Counted from the stretch's first letter, positions 20,083-32,523 are shown. The stretch: 64,000 nt of DNA from Panax quinquefolius (GCA_020205615.1 CM035166.1:89519043-89583042); one strand, 5' to 3'. Numbers and translations: made by a program. The notes: a model not told the origin generated them from the letters alone.

Positions 20083-20699
20083 TGGCGGTCGCGGATCGTC
20101 TAAAACTTATTTAGACTCAGGCATTCGTTCTTTCAGCAGGCGAGAGAAGAAAACGAGGGAGAACAGAATAGGGATAAGAGGGATAAGGGGGAGAAGAGAA
20201 GAGGAGGAGGAGAAATTGACGCGTAAGCCGCCGCCATCGTCTAATCCTTTATCCATCGCCTAGCCGCCATGTAATCCTAATTCTCTTTATTTCTGAATTG
20301 GGTATAGATTGGGTGTTATTCTATTGATGGAAATTTTTCCCCACTACATTTTTTTTTGAGTTTGGGTATTCTACCTTATTGGTAGTATGTAATTTATTTC
20401 ATATACATGCCACATTGACATTATTGCTAACTCATGCCATTATGCCCCCATTACAAAAGCTTCTGCGAAAATTGGGGCAAAATATTTGTAACAAATGCTG
20501 GTGAGATTTTATTAGATTCTTCTAGTTTTGTGATTTTATTGCGGAGAGATGTAAGGAAGCTGTTAGGTTTGTAATCGATGCAGGGGTAGATGGTTTCTTC
20601 TGATTTGGTATGTAGACTGTAGTGGTATGCCATGGATGTTATGCCCTATAATATTAAATGCAATTCCAACTCCTAGATTTTAGTTGATTCCGCATTACT

Positions 20700-21394
20700 T
20701 GTGACAACTCGAAAATTTAGACAATTTTTAAAATTTTAATTAATTGATTTAAGGTTCAATATAAGAACCTAGACAGAAAATAAGTGTATGCGTTTGATAT
20801 TTTTGAGAAAGAATTTTGAGGATTTCAAAATTCTGTGAAGGATTTTGGTGAATTATTCAGGATTAAGGGTATAAGAGTATATGTTCTGTGTATCTGGGTG
20901 TATATGTGTACAGTATATGGTTAAGGGTCAAGGGTTGACCATATAAATTATATTTGTGACAAACCCTATTATATTTAGAACGTCAACGTTCAGTTAGAAA
21001 ATTCTTATGATTTATATGAAACCCTAATTTGGGAACTTTAATGCTAAGTATAAAACCCTAAGGGTTAAAAGTTATGTGAGTAATGAATATTAATATTATG
21101 AGATGGTTTATACTTGTTTATTAATATAAACAAATAAAAGAAATTAATGTAATCTAATTATATATTAGGAATGAAAAATTTATTTAACTTAAGGGTTATG
21201 GTATGAGAGAATATTGGTATTTAAAATTTATACTAATTCTAAGAGATTTATTTTACATATCTCAACTAATTAATTTTATAACCTAATTATAGCAATTCTA
21301 ATTGGGTTAAGGAAATAAATGTGCATGAGTAAGGATTTAAATTAGAAATGTGTACATGAAAACCTTAATTAAATAATTAGGGAATGGTAATATT
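20700..21394 (+). repeat. R4 5' LTR, first 695 bases only
   Basis: Nearly identical to 22738-23432, with only a handful of differences. Similarity stops abruptly after GGAATGGTAATATT in both copies, which marks a deletion or replacement in the left copy. Confidence 0.8.
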
Positions 21395-22737
21395 CAATTA
21401 AGGATTCATGTCGGCAGCTGAGTTGTATGATTCCTTGTGTGGGCGGGGAATTGTATTTGGTGTAACAACTACTTAGTTCTGACAATGATAATCATTGAAA
21501 TGTTTATGTCGCGCTATTTTCTATATGCATGTTAAGAGGGTGATTCTTTTCTCATGTGTATAACAGATAGATAGGTCATTGGTAGAGGATATAAGGTTAA
21601 GTACGAGTTCTTAAAACTCATACTTATATGACATTCTTGATTCATAGTTATATGAAATGTTTATGAACCCCTCAGCGAATGGTCGCCAAAGTTCTGACTA
21701 GGACAAGTTCTTAAACTCATATGATTGTGGCAAGTAAATGAACTCATAAGTGTGGTTTGAAGAACTGGGTATAGTTGTGTGTAAATGGAGTATCGAGGAT
21801 AATAGGAACAGGTAGACTGTTTAAGCAAATGATTATTAGTGGAGACATAAGTTTTCCAAAACTCCTAGCTATGCTAGACTTCGAAATTTTGACATCAAGC
21901 TAAATACGCACTATGTGCTTTTGAAAATAAAATAAAAAATATGTAGACTCGTAATCATTTTTGAAACGGTTTAAAGTATAGTCTATGCTACTTATTTCAG
22001 CTAGACGCAAATGATTTGAAATATTAAAATATATTTTATTTATCACTTATGTACCATGTAACCTGGTGCAGAGATGATAAAAAGTTGATGGAGTTGTAAA
22101 TACATGAATACTTAGTGTGAATTTGATCTAAAATTGTTATTCCACTATTTTATGATGTGTTATGACAAAGTCATAAGATGACGGCATCCTCAAACAGATT
22201 GTTAATACTGTACGACATTATGACGTCATTCTCAAAAATATTTTCAATAAAAATTTAATTTGCTAACAGGGTTTGGCTACACTTAAATAATTCGATTGAA
22301 TTGAATTATTGATATGAGTCTATGCTATTTGATTCAGCTAGACAAACATTTATAAAACTCTAAGAGTTCTTTGAAAAATTTCCCGAACAAAATTCTTTCG
22401 GTGCAGAATCTAATAAACCTGAGGTAAAAGTGTATGCGCACAAGACGGATAAGAGGAATAAATTGTTCCGACCAGCAGTACTTGGCCAGTACAGGGCATA
22501 TCGAGCTAATCACCCTTTGTGTCTGTAAGTTATGACGGTTTGCAGATGAATTTCCATAAAACCTTTATGAAAATGACAGACAAATAGTCTATATGACTCC
22601 TCAGCAAAATTTGAAAATATTTACTCTTGTGAGTGGTGTATTGGGTAGCATGTGATAATGTGTTTGAATGGTGTAAGCAGTATGGTGTAAGGTGTAAGGT
22701 AAATTTTGAGGACAAAATTTTTAGAAGAAGGGGTGAA
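21395..22737 (+). other. R4 interior, non-coding
   Basis: No frame longer than about 70 codons and no gag or pol motif. A weak internal repeat around TATGCTA and CAGCTAGAC occurs near 21985 and 22320. The last bases, AGAAGAAGGGGTGAA at 22723-22737, form the polypurine tract. Confidence 0.6.
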
Positions 22738-25023
22738 TGTAACAACTCGAGAATTTAGACAATTTTTAAAATTTTAATTAATTGATTTAAGGTTCAATAT
22801 TAGAACCTAGACAGAAAATAAGTGTATGCGTTTGATATTTTTGAGAAGGAATTTTGAGGATTTCAAAATTCTGTGAAGGATTTTGGTGAATTATTCAGGA
22901 TTAAGGGTATAAGAGTATATGTTCTGTGTATTTGGGTGTATATGTGTACAGTATGTGGTTAAGGGTCAAGGGTTGACCATATAAATTATATTTGTGACAA
23001 ACCCTATTATATTTAGAACGTCAACGTTCAGTTAGAAAATTCTTATGATTTATATGAAACCCTAATTTGGAAACTCTAATGCTAAGTATAAAACCCTAAG
23101 GGTTAAAAGTTATGTGAGTAATGAATATGAATATTATGAGATGGTTTATACTTTTTTATTAATATAAACAAATAAAAGAAATTAATGTAATCTAATTATA
23201 TATTAGGAATGAAAAATTTATTTAACTTAAGGGTTATGCTATGAGAGAATATTGGTATTTAAAATTTATACTAATTCCAAGAGATTTATTTTACATATCT
23301 CAACTAATTAATTTTATAACCTAATTATAGCAATTCTAATTGGGTTAAGGAAATAAATGTGCATGAGTAAGGATTTAAATTATAAATGTATACATGAAAA
23401 TCCTAATTAATTAATTAGGGAATGGTAATATTAGAAGTGTTGGAAGATGTTATTTGTTTTGGCCCAAGAAACTAAATTTGTAGCCCAAAACATTAAAGGA
23501 ATGGCCAACATTTAGCCCAATGGGTGAGGGGCATTTTAGTCATTTGATATACTAAATATTTCATAAAACAAAAATCAATCTTGGACAAAATTGGCCACAT
23601 GGCCAAGCACCTTAGGGAGAAAAAAGATGAAGCATGTGATGTTATGATTAAAAATTACCAACTCCTTACTAACCCACTTTTGGTGTCATCCTCTCATTGG
23701 TCCAACACATTTAGTATAGCTTACAAGCAACCTCATAATCATGAGAAAGAGAAAGCAAGAAAGAAGTTGGCGGAGGTATGTAGATATACATAATATATCT
23801 ATACTAAATTTATTAACACCCAAAACCCATTCCATTTCTCTCTCATCTCTTATTAGCTAATAGAAAGAAAACCAAATAGAGAGAGAAAGAAGAGAGGCCT
23901 TTTCGGCAGCCATAGAGGCAAAGAAGAGAGAGTTTTTCTCCAAGTTTTCTAGCTCCATAATCAAATCTTAGCAAGAAGGAGAAAGAAAATCAAGCAAATG
24001 TATACTTAAACTAGATTATGTAATTTATTGTTGACTTTTCAAAATCAAAAGTTGGATCTATGATTCAAAACTTCATAACTCTAGATCTACATGATCTAGA
24101 GTGTGTTATGTGTGGATCTATCCATCTTGAGTGTTAAAAGTTAGATCTAAAGTATGAAATGGAAACTAGGTTTTTCAAATGTAGAAAATCTTAATTTTTC
24201 TTAGCCCCGATTCTGTTAATATTGTGTTTGATGATTGTTTGATGGAATAGATCATGTATTATGGTCGAATAATGGGTATATTAGGTATTAGTAAATGTTA
24301 TGATGAGTTATGTTGGTTATTATGTGAAAACATGAAAGTTTTCTTAGAAATCACCAAGATTTAGAAATCAATTTTTTGTGAAAACAAAACATAAAATTCA
24401 AATGATCATATCTGCTATTATATTTAGCATTTTTGAGTGTGGTCAAGTCCTAGAGTTAGATCTATAAGTTTTCTAACATCTCCAAGTGGAATCCCTAAAA
24501 AATAAGTTGTAAATTTCCGTATGGAATATTTTTAACAAAGCACGAAAAAACTGCAAAACGACAATTCGCTATTGTGAAGAATTTTCCAGGGGATGTTTCG
24601 GCCACTTAAATTGTGTAATAAATTTCGGCCTTTTGGGACATGAAAATATATGGTATTAAGTACCTCCTGTCCAAAAATGAGCTCATTCCGACTTAAAATG
24701 ACCAAGTTATGACCATTTCAATTTCTGTTATTTTTAGACGAAAATCGCTATAACCGGAGTTTTATAACTCCGATGACCACGGAATTTAAACTGGAGCATC
24801 ACGTTAACATGTATAAGATTATGCCAAGAGATGGGAATTTATGGAGTTGAGCATGATAGGGCTAATTTCTTAAGCTACTCACTAAAAATGATTTTTGAAA
24901 AATACTAAAGGAAGTTGGAAAATTATGAAAAAAATACTTTTTTGTATGATTTATATGTATATGTGTTTGGACAAAGGATAGAAAAATAATAAGTTTATTT
25001 GGTATTGTTGTGAAAAGGATATG

Positions 25024-25225
25024 GAATCCAGCTTGCTGGATTGAATAATTTGTGCAAAACAGTTTACTGAATTGAAAATATATTGAATCCAGTTTGCTGG
25101 ATTGCAATCTAGTCATTGGATGTGATATCCAGTTTGCTGGATTATAGTTTAGTTTGCTGGATTGGCCATCTAGATACTGGATTTTGAATCCAGCTTGCTG
25201 GATTCCAAATATGGGTTGCTGGATT
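25024..25225 (+). repeat. Palindromic minisatellite in R4 LTR
   Basis: Roughly eight units containing AATCCAGCTTGCTGGATT or decayed versions, spaced 25-40 bases apart. Each intact unit is an inverted repeat (AATCCAGC and GCTGGATT) around TT, so single strands could form short hairpins. Confidence 0.8.
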
Positions 25226-25616
25226 GGTATTTGACTTTTATGTTCAAGAAAAACTTATAATATATGTGATTAAAGTATTTTAAATCATATAAATAAATAT
25301 GAATGATAAAGGAATTATGTGGTATTTAAATTAGATAAATACGTTATTAATGATTGAAAAATCAAGATAAATAGCAATAATTATTTAAAAATTATTGCAA
25401 ACTTATGAAAAATATTTTGACTGTTAATAAAACTATTTAAAATAATTGTTAAGTCTTAGGCAGAGTTTAATTGAACTTAAACTCATGAATTGTCCGACTA
25501 GACCGTCGGGATGTTAGATTTGTGTCGGATTCAACTCAGACTTAAATAGTGTGACTTGATGCTGATTTATGTGTGTTATAGGTGATAGGGTTATATGCTA
25601 TGTGTTTAGGTTATTC

Positions 25617-25620
<4 letters not shown>

Positions 25621-25662
<42 letters not shown>
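25621..25662. repeat. (TA)n microsatellite in R4 LTR
   Basis: Uninterrupted TA dinucleotide run of about 41 bases within the 3' LTR. Confidence 0.95.
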
Positions 25663-25665
<3 letters not shown>

Positions 25666-26393
25666 TTATATTATGATGATATTATTCTAATATTGGAGAT
25701 CTATATTACTAATATTAGGTCTTCGGATAAAGCGTTATAAATTGCGTAGCGGTAATCAATGGTTCAAGCAAGTTTGTTTTTACTTAACTCTACTAAGAGT
25801 TGTTTCATTCCGATAAGCTTATAGTTAATCATTGTTGGTTGCCATGAATTGTACTCTGTACATATTGTATGTATAAGTCAGGTATGAAAGGCTGATCACC
25901 TTCATTACCAGTTGGTTCAGATATATTTGTTCATGTATAATACTTGTTCAGTCATAAATTTGTTCCTGCTAGTTCACAATTATATTGTTGAATTATAGCC
26001 ATCTTATTATTCTGACTCTTTCAATCATGATATGTCGTTATATTATTGACTTTAAACTTGCTGGGCGACTTTCATGCTCACCCTTGCTATATCATGATAA
26101 AACATTGCAGATTAAGACGAATGCGCTGAATACAGGGAAAGGTTAAAGACAGTTCCAGCTTAAAATTAATGTGTGCGATTAGATTTGTAATAGTTGTATA
26201 ATAATAATGTTATGTGTTAAATAAGTTATGATTTGTGTATTAAGTTAAGGTTACTCGACCTTGGAGAAAGGTGTGTATGTTTAATGTATAAACAATTTAT
26301 GTTTATATCTTCCATAAATATAGTAAGAGTGTTAAAATGATTGAACCAGATCCGCGGTGATTTGGGACCCAGATTTGTGGCCGTCACATTACT

Positions 26394-27361
26394 GATTTTT
26401 TGTAAAATTTTGATGTCCATCTCGTGTATGTACTCGAAACCATAATAATTTGGATAATATTAATGTGATAGGATTGATTTGTTATGCTTGGTTGTTAATC
26501 TTAGCACAAACAGTAGTGAAATATTTGCAGAAATTATGGCTCGTGCCGAAGAGAAGCAAGAACCATACTTGGTATTTGAGAAATGATTTTCTTGATACAT
26601 TTCTTAAGTGTATGAGTGTTGTTTGAGTCTTAGGTGTGTGAGTGTGGTGCGTGAGAAAATTAAAAGAAAAAAAACATAATAATTTACACAAAATTGTATT
26701 AAGCAAAGCTAAGTATTCACTCTGTCTTAAAATGACACATATTAAGAGACTAATGGAGGATAATATAAGGATCAAATGTAATATGCTAGGGGTAAAATGG
26801 AGAACTTCCGTATATTGCACTACTAATCATGTTCGACAATCCCAGCACATTTTAGGAAAAAAAAACTCTCACTTAATAATCAGCACAGACGAAATAGAAC
26901 TATAAATCTTATAATTTATCATGGAAAACGTATCCGTACGGTTACTAATAGTACTTTGAGATCGGTAAAATCAAAAAGTCCACTCAGCTGTCAATTATAA
27001 ATGGAACATGGCAAATATACCAACCAAAACCATGTTCATGTACTTGAGTACCATGTCAAGTCTACACTATAGAATTGAAGAGGACTGCCAAGAAATTCAA
27101 TTATAATGCATGCCCCCAACAGTACACTTATGAACAAATACACTTAAGACATGCTAATTAATTCTGACATTTTGTATAAATGGTGGATTGATCCATTTAT
27201 ATTGGGAATTTCTATATTTCTCTTGGTTTGTGTCTTGGGTGCCTAGAAATGACCATATATACATGTCGTCGTGCATTGGGCTAGTCCATATTATAGGGGA
27301 GACTCTGGCAAAAAAATTTTGTTGGTCGGGTAGTTGGAAACATTTATAATATTAACGAGCT
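26394..27361 (+). other. T1 interior between R4 and the TNP2 pseudogene
   Basis: AT-rich and mostly non-repetitive. Short frames on both strands (for example 26482-26820 minus and 26642-26905 plus) overlap each other and show no family resemblance. TTCACTCTGTCTTAAAATGA at about 26717 faintly resembles a decayed Stowaway MITE end, but no matching opposite end is visible. Most likely 5' non-coding sequence of the CACTA element. Confidence 0.4.
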
Positions 27362-27580
27362 CAAGTCATATGCTTATTAGCTAGTATGCTTAAGTCATAT
27401 GCTTACAAGTATTCTCAAGTCATATGCTTAAAAGTATGCTTAAATGTTAATCATATGCTTACAAGTATGCTCAAGTCATATGGTTACAAGTATATATGCT
27501 CAAGTCATATGCTTACAAGTATGCTCAAGTCATATGGTTACATGTATACTCAAGTCATATGCTTACAATCATGCTATACA
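27362..27580 (+). repeat. Minisatellite upstream of TNP2, about 25-bp unit
   Basis: Eight to nine imperfect copies of CAAGTCATATGCTTACAAGT followed by ATGCT. Unit lengths vary slightly. It ends about 50 bases before the first TNP2-like residues. Confidence 0.85.
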
Positions 27581-27629
27581 TTAATAAGCTCATATTATGC
27601 GTAGTAGGTGCCGTGGAATCATGGACCTC

Positions 27630-29584
27630 TATTCGGATCAGTAGTTGGATGGCACGACGAAAGTCAAGTGCCCGAATAGATCTGCTAAACTGAATTTAGA
27701 AATTTGGTTGCCAAGTGTTTTTGGAGTATCGCGTATAGTCACCCGTAATGTATGAATGGTCATTCTTGAATCGATGTCCATGTTTGAAGTGTAAGAATTT
27801 AAATTATATGACGAGACGTGGTAAACTATCATTTACTTGTTTACGGGTTCATGAGAAATTACAAAGAATCTTTGGTGGGCACATGGGCGGAGAGAAGAGA
27901 TGGTGGCATCACGTAAGTACACAATTAAGTAGTAGTACTCATCGTTATGAATGAAATGGTTCATGATATTGCGGGCCAGATTTTGATTGGGAACAAGTAA
28001 GAGAGAAACCTATGAATTCTGATGCCAAAGACTTCTTTAAGTTGTTAGACGAGGGTAGTGAGCCATTGTGGCATGGTTGCACAAAACACACTACATTGTC
28101 TGCATTGGCGACATTACTTAACATCAAGGCAGATAACAACATGAGCCATGAGTGTTTTGAGTCGCTCTTGAAGGCCATTAAGAGTATGTTGCCTGACGGT
28201 GAGAAATTCCCTGGTAACTATTACTTTTGTAAGAAAATGGTGAAGAAGTTGGGTCTTGGATACCAAAAGATCGATGCATGTCCCAACGATTGCATGTTAT
28301 TTTATAAGGAAAATGAACAGATGACAAGGAGCATGTTTTGCAGTCATGATTGATTTAAGCCTAATAAAGAGGGTGTGATTATAAAAAAATCAAGTATACC
28401 GTTTAAGATTCTAAGGTATTTTCCAATAACACATCGGCTAAAAAGATTGTACATGTCTTCAAGAACAAATTGAAACATATGAGTTGGCATCACGAAATCT
28501 CCAAATAAAGATGGAGAACTAAATCATCCATGAGATGGGGGCTTGGAAAGATTTCAACTTAGCACATCCTGGGTTTGCATTGGAACCTAGAAATGTGAGG
28601 CTTGGATTGTCCACCGATGGTTTCAATCCGTTTGGCCACTCAGCTATTCCGTACTCATGTTGGCCTATGATTGTTATTCCGTACAACTTGCCTCCTTGTA
28701 TGTGTATGAAACAACCATACTTGTTTCTTTCAATCGTGGTTCCAGGTCCTAAGAGTCCTGGAAAGAGCTTAGATGTTTACTTGAGACCTCTTATAGACGA
28801 GTTGAAGGTATTGTGGGAGGATGGAGTACAGACTTGGGATGTTGCAACGAAAACAAATTTCAACCTTAGGGTTGCGGTTATGTGGACTATAAGTTACTTC
28901 CCAGCTTATGGTATATTAGTTGGATGGAGTACACATGGGAAGTTGGCTTGTCCGTATTGTATGGAGCATACAAAGTCGTTTAATCTATCAAAAGGTCGAA
29001 AGCCTTGCTAGTTTGACTGTCATCATCGGTTCTAGCCGGTAGATCACCCATTTCGAAGAAATAGAGAACACTTCAGGAAAGGGAAAGTAGACAATGATAT
29101 GCCTGCACCGCGATTATCGGGAACAGAGATGCGAGATCATGTGATGAGATTGTCGGTTATCCCATTTTGTAAGATTGATGCCACAAACACAATCAATGGG
29201 TTTGGCGAATCTCATAACTGGGTTCGGAGAAGCATCTTTTGGGAACTGCCTTATTGGTCTACAAATTTGATTCGTCATAATCTAGATGTGATGCATATTG
29301 AGAAAAATGTGTTTGACAATGTGTTTAACATCGTGATGAATGTTACGGGGAAGACAAAAGATAATGATAAGGCACATTTGGACATGAAAGATTTTTATAA
29401 GCGTCCTGGATTAGAACTTTATGAATCTCCTAATGGTAAGATTGTCAACCCACATGCAAGGTACACATTGTCCAAAAAGCAAGTTGAAGATGTGTGCACA
29501 TGGGTTAAGTCTCTAAAACTACCAGATGGATATGCGTCAAACATTGCAAGGTGTGTTACGGGTGGGAAATTGCAAGGGATGAAG
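27630..29584 (+). pseudogene. tnp2: TNP2-type CACTA transposase, C-terminally truncated by R5
   Basis: An N-terminal transposase-associated domain is recognisable (SSWMARRKS, then RCPCLKCKNLNY). It is followed by the linker DFDWEQVREKP, PLWHGCTKHTTLSALATLL, and LGLGYQKIDACPNDCMLFY. The core transposase region has GLSTDGFNPFG, ACPYC and the hallmark LDVMHIEKNVFDNV near 29290. TNP2 binds and cuts CACTA ends. Stops at 28351 (SHD then TGA), near 28525 and after KGRKPC at 29009, plus frameshifts, break it into four pieces. It ends at GGKLQGMK, where the R5 LTR starts; the remaining C-terminus should lie beyond R5, outside the window. Confidence 0.88.
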
Positions 29585-30478
29585 TGTAAGATCCCCAACT
29601 TTTATGAATAAAGAATAATTTTCTCGAAATATATTTTTGAATATTATGGTGTGGATTTGATATAATGTTATAGTTGTGGATAATATTTTCAAATTTTGCA
29701 AAGTAAGCAAGTGGTTATATAATATTCGATTGCTTAAGGAATATTCGTTTTAACAGGGAATATTCGTACGACGACACAATCATTGGTGGACCCCACAACG
29801 AAAGTATTGTCGTAGTTAGAAAATGACATAAATATCTTTTTATAAAAATAACGTCGAAAGTTTTATCGTTAAACTGTTGAACTACCCGGTAGTAAAAGAA
29901 ATGCGATGTCTGCGCGTGGTTGCGTAGTAGCACATGGTATTGATTATTGATGCTTACGTGAGAAGTCACTCAGTTATACTCAATTATTGCTACAGTAATT
30001 GCCGTATCATATCTCTCATATTATTGATTCAATTATTGTCACAGTATCATCTGCATAATATTTATTATTATTAAATCAGTAATTGAGACGACAAAGTTAT
30101 TCATATTATTATTTGCAATATTGACAATGTCTAGAAGTTATGTCAAGGAGATGTTTGGTCACCTAATTTCACGCTAATAAGGAGAAATCCTTATTGGAAA
30201 GCCCCCTCTTTCCTGGGAACGACGTGGTTGTTAAATATTGTGAGTTATAATATTAATGATGAATAAGTTGTGTTGATTAAAGATGAAATTGATAGTTCCA
30301 TTATGTTGGGATTATTAGTGTTAGTGGAAATCGACATTTATTTCAATAATAATTGATGTCTGGAGGTTATATTGACCAATCGGGTAATTAATCGGATAAA
30401 TGAGCAATTAATTGCTATTATTTCACATGTTTATAACTATTTGTTCACATGTGTGTACTATTGATTCACATTCATGTA

Positions 30479-30685
30479 CTATTAGGGGAGGTGGTGCAAG
30501 ATTGATAATACTTGCATGACTAAATTAAAAATGGAGGTATAGATGAAGGTCTTATCTGGTAATTAGTTTTTTCACATGATTATACTATTAAGTCACATGA
30601 ATGAACTATTAATTCACATTATTTACTATTAGGGGAGGTGGTGCAAGTTTGATAATACTTGTAGGACTAAATTAAAAATGAAGAA
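30479..30685 (+). repeat. Direct repeat pair in R5 U3
   Basis: About 60 bases starting ACTATTAGGGGAGGTGGTGC occur twice, about 147 bases apart, each preceded by TTCACAT-type sequence. They lie shortly upstream of the TATA box, so they could be promoter elements; that is speculation. Confidence 0.75.
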
Positions 30686-30753
30686 AAATAGGAAGGTATT
30701 ATACTGTAATATTTTGAGCCCCAAAACGTGCAATTATCGAAACTATATTTTCC

Positions 30754-30762
30754 TATAAATAG
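30754..30762 (+). promoter_or_regulatory. TATA box of R5 LTR
   Basis: TATAAATAG precedes a leader of about 110 bases that has no ATG and ends at the splice-donor match AAG/GTAAGG. By contrast the unspliced leader downstream contains many ATGs before gag. Confidence 0.72.
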
Positions 30763-32523
30763 AAGTTTATTCTTCCTTCATTTCTCACCAATTCACTAAA
30801 GCTATAGAGCAATTATTATAAAGAGAAATTATAGAGAGAAAGAAGAAGAAAGTCTCGCTACCTCACTATTCCAAATCCGATCTTCTTCTAAGGTAAGGGG
30901 TATTATTCTTTCATATTCATGAAGAGTTATTTTCTTTCAATACTAAATAAGGGTTGTTATTCCATTCTTTATTATTATGTTGGAATAACTTTGTACATGT
31001 GAAGTACCGCATACATGATGAAATTCTTACATTATTCCATTCTTTATTATTACATTTGGAATAACATATGCATCTGCGGTCTATCGCATGCCCAGTGAAT
31101 TTCTGTTGTTATTTAATTCTTTATTATTTTGTTGGAATATCCATTTTGTGCGGATTCACGCATGACCGGTTCCATTCTTTATTATTACATTTGGAATATC
31201 CCGTGCATGCGGAGTACTGCATGACCTAGTTCCATTCTTTATTATTACATTGGAATAACTTTGTCGATGTGGATGGATTCGCATGCGCTTTGGTGAATTC
31301 TTGTGTTATTCCATTATTTATTATTACATTGGAATAATACATGCATGTGGATTACTGCATGCATGGTGAATGATCCTTCGTATTCATTCTTTATTAAATT
31401 GTGGAAATGATGCATCTGCGTAGATTACTGCATGGCGAAGCAAAAATCCATTTGCGCTTTTATATATTCTATTATACTCGGTTGGTTAAAGTTTTGGCTT
31501 CTATACTCCATGAAATTAGTAGAATATTCGGATATTTGCGCTTCATCCAAAGATCTTTTCATGGAAATATTCTTACGAGCATTTTTGAATTTTACTCCAT
31601 AAAAGCGATGTCATGTTGACAATTTGGGCGTTATTGATTTACGGATAAATTAAATTATAAATCTTTAAAAATTTATCCTTGAACTTGTTTTATTGAATTC
31701 TTATATCATTGTCATCATCCTCATGTTTATAATATGTTGAAAGTCATCTGTGACCTATAGTGTATAGATGGACTTAGTGTGATTATGACCAGCGATTATT
31801 CGGTATAATCATGACCATAATGTTACAAATGATGTGGTAAAAGTCCTAATTGGCCGTAGTGCATTGATGGACAGTTGTTGGCATGATCATGACTATTGAT
31901 GAATACACAAATATCCTTGGCCCGTAGTGCGTGGATAATTTGTGGTCGTGATACTAATGAATATCCTTGGCTGTAGTGCAGGGATGATGTGGTTTATTTA
32001 TTAAGTTGAGTCTCAGCGATAAAAGTAATGAAAAACTTTTTAAATCATAGAAGATAGTAGATTTTATTCTCTACTTGACTCTTCTAATGGATTGCTTGTT
32101 CCGCTGCAGTTAAAATTGATGTTTGTTATATTTATCAGTTTAACATTGTTGAAGGCTAATGATAAATTATTCTGCATTATCTTAGTCATAATATTTCTTA
32201 CTGGAATAGTTGAGCTCACCCTTTCTTTAACTGTTCTCTTCAGGAAATGAGAATATAGCTGGGACGAGTCGGGGAACGGATTGATGGTCCGGATGGTTGT
32301 TTTAGTAGTCTTCACTATTTTATAAAATTGTATGACAATAAATATAATGAGGACTCCATTGAGTGTGGATATTGTCTAGATGACAATATTCTTATTAAAA
32401 CTCTTAGATTATGTTTTGTCGTATTTTACACGACTGTTGTATAATTAAGTTGTATTTGAATTTTGTACCATGTATTTGGCGACTCAAGATGGGTGATGTA
32501 TACCTATTTTGGGGGCGTCACAG

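Larger units (their letters stand above)
19850..20694 (+). mobile_element. T1: CACTA-type DNA transposon, left subterminal region
   Basis: Right after the R3 LTR come repeated AGCGACCG / CGGTCGCT motifs in both orientations, including two perfect 24-bp palindromes. Such inverted subterminal repeats near one end, with a TNP2 gene further inside on the same strand, are typical of En/Spm (CACTA) elements. The terminal CACTA itself is not visible and should lie left of R2. From 20110 the sequence turns purine-rich (GAGAGAAGAAAACGAGGG), possibly a transcript leader. No coding frame is convincing. Confidence 0.6.
20700..26388 (+). mobile_element. R4: non-autonomous gypsy-type LTR element with shortened 5' LTR
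   Basis: Target duplication TTACT occurs immediately before (20695-20699) and after (26389-26393) the element, giving firm boundaries. It starts TGTGACAACTCG, ends GTCACA, and has a polypurine tract before the second LTR. The left LTR keeps only 695 bases of a 3.65-kb LTR, then about 1.3 kb of non-coding interior follows. No primer site or pol motif is visible. The interior ends with GAGGACAAAATTTTTAG, resembling the pol-end/polypurine region of chromoviruses. Confidence 0.8.
22738..26388 (+). repeat. R4 3' LTR (about 3.65 kb)
   Basis: Begins TGTAACAACTCGAG and ends GGCCGTCACA directly before the target duplication. A purine-rich leader-like stretch (GAGAGAGAAAGAAGAGAGG) near 23877 suggests the transcription start lies close upstream. 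The second half contains a palindromic minisatellite and a TA microsatellite. No gene is seen. Confidence 0.8.
29585..32522 (+). repeat. R5 5' LTR
   Basis: Runs TGTAAGATCCCC to GCGTCACA. Carries the tetraloop hairpin (30174-30197), a U3 direct repeat, TATA box, splice-donor match (30892/30893), stem-loop array (about 30955-31410) and GTAGTGCA array (about 31745-31985). The U3 segment around 30240-30700 is not seen in the other LTRs. Confidence 0.85.

Noticed and set aside
20110..20300. Possible host gene start with GA-rich leader and GCCGCCGCC
   Set aside because: No coding frame follows, and the stretch sits inside the CACTA element between its subterminal repeats and the R4 insertion.
26710..26900. 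Stowaway-type MITE suggested by TTCACTCTGTCTTAAAATG
   Set aside because: I could not find a matching inverted end or a TA duplication, so the evidence is one short resemblance.
26642..26905. Possible small genes in 26394-27361 on both strands
   Set aside because: Overlapping short frames, AT-rich, no motif or start context. Better read as non-coding CACTA interior.
27362..27580. CRISPR-like look of the repeat array; also the LTR arrays
   Set aside because: Units are imperfect and have no unique spacers of fixed length. The surroundings are clearly plant transposons.
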